Source: Micavibrio_C sp965231165 (lineage in GTDB: Bacteria > Pseudomonadota > Alphaproteobacteria > Micavibrionales > Micavibrionaceae). From it: a DNA stretch of 64,000 bases. The stretch lies in contig OZ246421.1 in NCBI GenBank assembly GCA_965231165.1, positions 1,860,001 to 1,924,000 on the forward strand. The letters run 5' to 3'. The notes below the pieces were generated by a model. It searched no databases. It was not told the DNA's origin and saw only the letters and a list, made by a program, of their open reading frames with translations. A program made the translations under genes and the position numbers. Below, in pieces: positions 60,949 to 64,000 of this stretch (positions are counted from its first letter, which is position 1; each line of letters starts with the position of its first letter).

Positions 60949-63900
60949 TTAGACCATAATCACGCCCGCAGCATACAGGGCCGCTTCATCCGTCATGCCG
61001 GTAACGCCATCCAATGTGGCTACAATGGTCGAGGCACCAAAGCTGGCAGTACCACCTGTATCCACCCGGATTTCCGAATTGCCGCCACTGGTGCTGATCT
61101 GCACAAAGTCGGTGATCAGATCGGCCATCGGGTCAAAGCCTGATAGCAGATCGCTCAAATCCAGTCGGTCGGAGACCTGGTCAAAGTCATACACGGTGTC
61201 AGCATCGGCACTACCGGTAGCGCTGAATTCAAAAATTTCCCGGCCATCGCTGCCATAGAGCGCGTCCTGACCTGTCTCGCCATTGATCGTGGTCACAGCA
61301 CCCGCCGGTGTGCTGTAGGCAAGGGTCAGATCATCAAAACGAACAATAGAATCTTCATTGCTGTTATTTTCCGCTGTCTGGAAAATACCCATGGTGAGCG
61401 TATGATTGCCCGCTGTCAGATTACCGATATCCAGCACAATCTGCACCCAGCCCGTATCCGTCTCACCGCCGCTACCGAGCGCCTGACTAATATAGTCGTT
61501 CACGCCAACACCATAGCGTACACCGTCGATCTCGACATAAACTCGCGAATCTTCGCCCGTATCGTTGGAATCAGCATGCCAATGCCGGTAAGACAGGCTC
61601 AGATCGACACCTGAAACAGCGTCCGCCAGGTTGAATGTCTGACTCCATGCGCCCGACATATTCGTTGATGATGAACTATTCTGGCCATCAATGTACACTT
61701 CAAGAGAGCCATTGGCGGCATCACCATCTGATGTGTCCCGCGCTCCTGTTATGCTGGCATTCGCCGGGTCGGTGCCGCCGAAGCCGCCATCACTATAAGC
61801 GAACCCGTCATTACCACTGCCAAAGCTTGCAGAAAGAATTGTGACCGCCGTCATCACGCTGACGGAGCCTGAATTAATCGTATCATTATCGGCACCACCA
61901 TACAGTGATGTTGTCCCGGCACCGCCATGGATGGTGTCAGCCCCCGCGTCGCCATACAACACATCGTCCCCGGCACCGCCATAGATAACATCATTGCCGT
62001 TGCCGCCGTGAACCGTGGTGGCATTCGATGCCGCCAGAATTTGCCAATCTTCCCATTCGATTACATAGGCACGGGTAGTGCCCGGCAGCTGGTCATTCCA
62101 TCTTCCGCCATTCACCAGCTCGATATTCGCTTCGAATCCATTGTAGTCATTTGGTTCGCCGGGCGACCAGTTTGTATAAGCCCCGCCCACAGAACTACCG
62201 GCGGCTTGTCCCTGCCAGAATTGCAGGCCGTCATCCGGGCCGCCGACCCAGCGCCATTCGCCGTTGACCGCGCCGTCAGAACCGCCAATCCAGATACTGG
62301 CCGTTCCGGAGATAGTGTCCAGATACGCATTTTCCGTTGAAGAATTGGAGTGCGCCAGGTGCCCGGCTATGCCGTTGATCGTGGCTGCTGTCGCCGCGCT
62401 ATTAGCGGCTTCCCAAGTAAGGGTCGTTGTTACGTAACGGTAGAAACTATTGGTGGTCGCGTTATGCACAACCCCTGCGTTTTCCGCCAGGACAGAAGCG
62501 ATAGACACAGATTCCAGAGAGCCTGAATAAATCGTATCGGCGCCATCATCACCGTTCAGCGTATCAGCCCCGGCGCTGCCATAGAGCGTATCGTTATCAT
62601 TGCCGCCATTAAGCGTATTCGCGTACGTATCATCAAGCACTGTTGTGCTGGCAATTTCGATGTTGTCAAAACGGATAGTACTGTCTTCATCGGCGGCATT
62701 CTTGCCCTCAACCAATCCGCCCACTGTAATCGTATGGGAACCCGAAGACAAAAAGCCCAGATCGATAGAAACATTTCGCCACCCGGTATCGAAAGTCGGG
62801 TCGGTGCCGTCGCTTTCCATACGGGTAATATAATCGTTACTGCCAACGCCGTAACGAACACCGTCAATCTCGACATAAACGAAGGTATCTTCGCTACTTT
62901 CGTAGGTGCCCGCACGTATAACTTTGTATTGGAACGTCAGAGTTGTATCTTCTATATCCTGCGAAGCCGTGAATGTGCGGGAATGGCCACCGGACATGGT
63001 GCCTGATGCCGTGGGATTGGTGCCGTCAAGAAAGACTTCAAGCGCGCCATTGCCATTAACGCCGTCACTTGTGATGCGGCTGCCGCTGACATATGCCCCA
63101 CCCGTACCGCCAAACGTGTCGTCAGCATAAGTAAAGCTGTCCGTAGAAGAATTAAAATTGGCAGTAAATACCGTGATGCTGGCAATGGCCGCATAAAGCG
63201 TGTCATTGCCATCGCCGCCGCTTAATGTATCGCTGCCGATGCCGCCCGTAATGACGTTAGCTGCAGTCGTGCCTGTGATCGTGTCGTTATAATCGGAAGC
63301 GAGCAGATTTTCGAAACCGGAAACGGTGTCGGTGCCGGCGCCGCCCGTGTTCTGCGCTGTCGCGAGCGACATATTCAAGGTCACAGCAGATGTGGCATTG
63401 CTATATATAAGCATATCGGTGCCAACGCCACCCGTCAGGACATTGTTGCCCGTTGTGCCCGTGACAATATCGTTATAAGCGGAGCCTGTGAAATTTTCGA
63501 TACTTATAAGTGTATCCGTCCCGGCACCAATCGTGTCCTGTGCGGTGGCCAGAGTCAGATCAAGGGTAACGCCTGCAGTGGCATTGGCATAAGAAACAGT
63601 ATCACTATCAGCGCCACCATCCAGGGTATTACTGCCGAGACCACCTTCCAGAGTGTCGTTCCCGGCACCGCCTGTCAGGGTGTCTGTGCCATCATTACCA
63701 TAGAGAATATCATTGCCGGCAGCACCCAGGAGCGTATCATCACCGTTATTGCCGTAGAGCGTGTCATTGCCGAGGCCGCCATAGAGCGCATCATTGCCGC
63801 CCTCGCCGTAAAGTATGTCGTCGCCCGCATCGCCATAAACAGAGTCGTTATCCAAACCGCCATAGAGCGTGTCATTGCCCGCGCCGCCCGTGAGCGTGTC

Positions 63901-64000
63901 ATTCCCGGCGTCACCATAGAGATAATCATTACCGGTACCACCGCTGATCGTGTCGGCATCGTCTTCACCAAAAATGATGTCGTCGCCAGCGCCGCCCAGC
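60949..64000 (-). CDS. Giant RTX protein with C-type lectin domain, N-terminal part cut by window edge
   Basis: The frame is open from the stop at 60949 to the window edge (more than 1,010 residues; no start is visible, since the upstream frame still reads RTX repeats). From the N-terminal side: calcium-binding nonapeptide repeats (GGxGxDxLY) at about 64000-63200, with two interspersed serralysin-type segments (TDTLISIENFTGSAYNDIVT); a beta-sandwich module (about 63175-62650); more RTX repeats; a C-type lectin domain (about 62500-62030) with WIGGSDGAVNGEWRWVGG, GEPNDYNG and GGRWND; RTX repeats; a second copy of the beta-sandwich module (about 61850-61310); and a type I secretion C-terminus with VYDFDQVSDRLDLSDLL. 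It is probably exported by an ABC-type I system and acts as an adhesin. No transporter genes are in view. Confidence 0.9.
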   Translation of the reverse strand, partial: LGGAGDDIIFGEDDADTISGGTGNDYLYGDAGNDTLTGGAGNDTLYGGLDNDSVYGDAGDDILYGEGGNDALYGGLGNDTLYGNNGDDTLLGAAGNDILYGNDGTDTLTGGAGNDTLEGGLGSNTLDGGADSDTVSYANATAGVTLDLTLATAQDTIGAGTDTLISIENFTGSAYNDIVTGTTGNNVLTGGVGTDMLIYSNATSAVTLNMSLATAQNTGGAGTDTVSGFENLLASDYNDTITGTTAANVITGGIGSDTLSGGDGNDTLYAAIASITVFTANFNSSTDSFTYADDTFGGTGGAYVSGSRITSDGVNGNGALEVFLDGTNPTASGTMSGGHSRTFTASQDIEDTTLTFQYKVIRAGTYESSEDTFVYVEIDGVRYGVGSNDYITRMESDGTDPTFDTGWRNVSIDLGFLSSGSHTITVGGLVEGKNAADEDSTIRFDNIEIASTTVLDDTYANTLNGGNDNDTLYGSAGADTLNGDDGADTIYSGSLESVSIASVLAENAGVVHNATTNSFYRYVTTTLTWEAANSAATAATINGIAGHLAHSNSSTENAYLDTISGTASIWIGGSDGAVNGEWRWVGGPDDGLQFWQGQAAGSSVGGAYTNWSPGEPNDYNGFEANIELVNGGRWNDQLPGTTRAYVIEWEDWQILAASNATTVHGGNGNDVIYGGAGDDVLYGDAGADTIHGGAGTTSLYGGADNDTINSGSVSVMTAVTILSASFGSGNDGFAYSDGGFGGTDPANASITGARDTSDGDAANGSLEVYIDGQNSSSSTNMSGAWSQTFNLADAVSGVDLSLSYRHWHADSNDTGEDSRVYVEIDGVRYGVGVNDYISQALGSGGETDTGWVQIVLDIGNLTAGNHTLTMGIFQTAENNSNEDSIVRFDDLTLAYSTPAGAVTTINGETGQDALYGSDGREIFEFSATGSADADTVYDFDQVSDRLDLSDLLSGFDPMADLITDFVQISTSGGNSEIRVDTGGTASFGASTIVATLDGVTGMTDEAALYAAGVIMV

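Noticed and set aside
63200..64000. Short tandem repeats as a CRISPR array
   Set aside because: The periodicity of 27 bases is that of coding RTX nonapeptide repeats in an open frame, with no unique spacers.

Overview
The window looks like a chromosomal segment of an alphaproteobacterium of moderate GC content. The evidence is the gene order rpmH-rnpA-yidD-yidC-engB, the FYDLN-type TIGR02300 protein, a DUF3108 protein, RmuC next to Def/Fmt, and a flgK promoter of the -24/-12 (sigma-54) type. The species cannot be fixed from the sequence; a free-living or predatory lineage such as Micavibrionales, or a host-associated relative, are guesses. There is no integrase, transposase or CRISPR array.

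Left part (1-26.4 kb) is mostly housekeeping: a beta-oxidation pair (3-hydroxyacyl-CoA dehydrogenase, thiolase) around an unknown helical protein; prmA; a glmU/glmS amino-sugar operon interrupted by an AT-rich gene for a secreted NTR/TIMP-like protein; dapD and dapE around a stand-alone HD protein resembling the hydrolase half of RelA/SpoT; truA, fmt, def, rmuC; the yidC cluster; a UbiH-type hydroxylase coupled to an EF-hand protein. Two isolated pilin-like genes (9962 and 18266) sit among these.

Middle part (26.4-56.2 kb) is a type IVB (Dot/Icm, IncI-Tra-like) secretion locus. One long minus-strand unit reads icmL-icmK-icmE-icmG-icmC-icmD-icmJ-icmB in the same order as Legionella, and continues into three unknown genes. 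A second minus-strand unit reads dsbC-like, unknown, lytic transglycosylase, dotD, dotC, dotB, icmT, TcpQ-like protein; its D-C-B-T core follows the IncI order traH-traI-traJ-traK. Between the two units, on the plus strand, lies the most unusual feature: five tandem paralogous genes for secreted, cysteine-containing proteins, each overlapping the next by ATGA, followed by flgK and flgL behind a clear sigma-54-type promoter. The coupling ATPase DotL, DotM, DotA and the IcmS/W chaperones are not in this window.

Right part (56.3-64 kb) holds lemA with an M48 membrane protease, a Bax-inhibitor-1 family protein, a sigma-54 activator without a receiver domain, tRNA-Ala(GGC), a DUF4402 surface-type protein, and the 3' portion of a very large RTX protein with a C-type lectin domain and two copies of a beta-sandwich module, which runs off the right edge.
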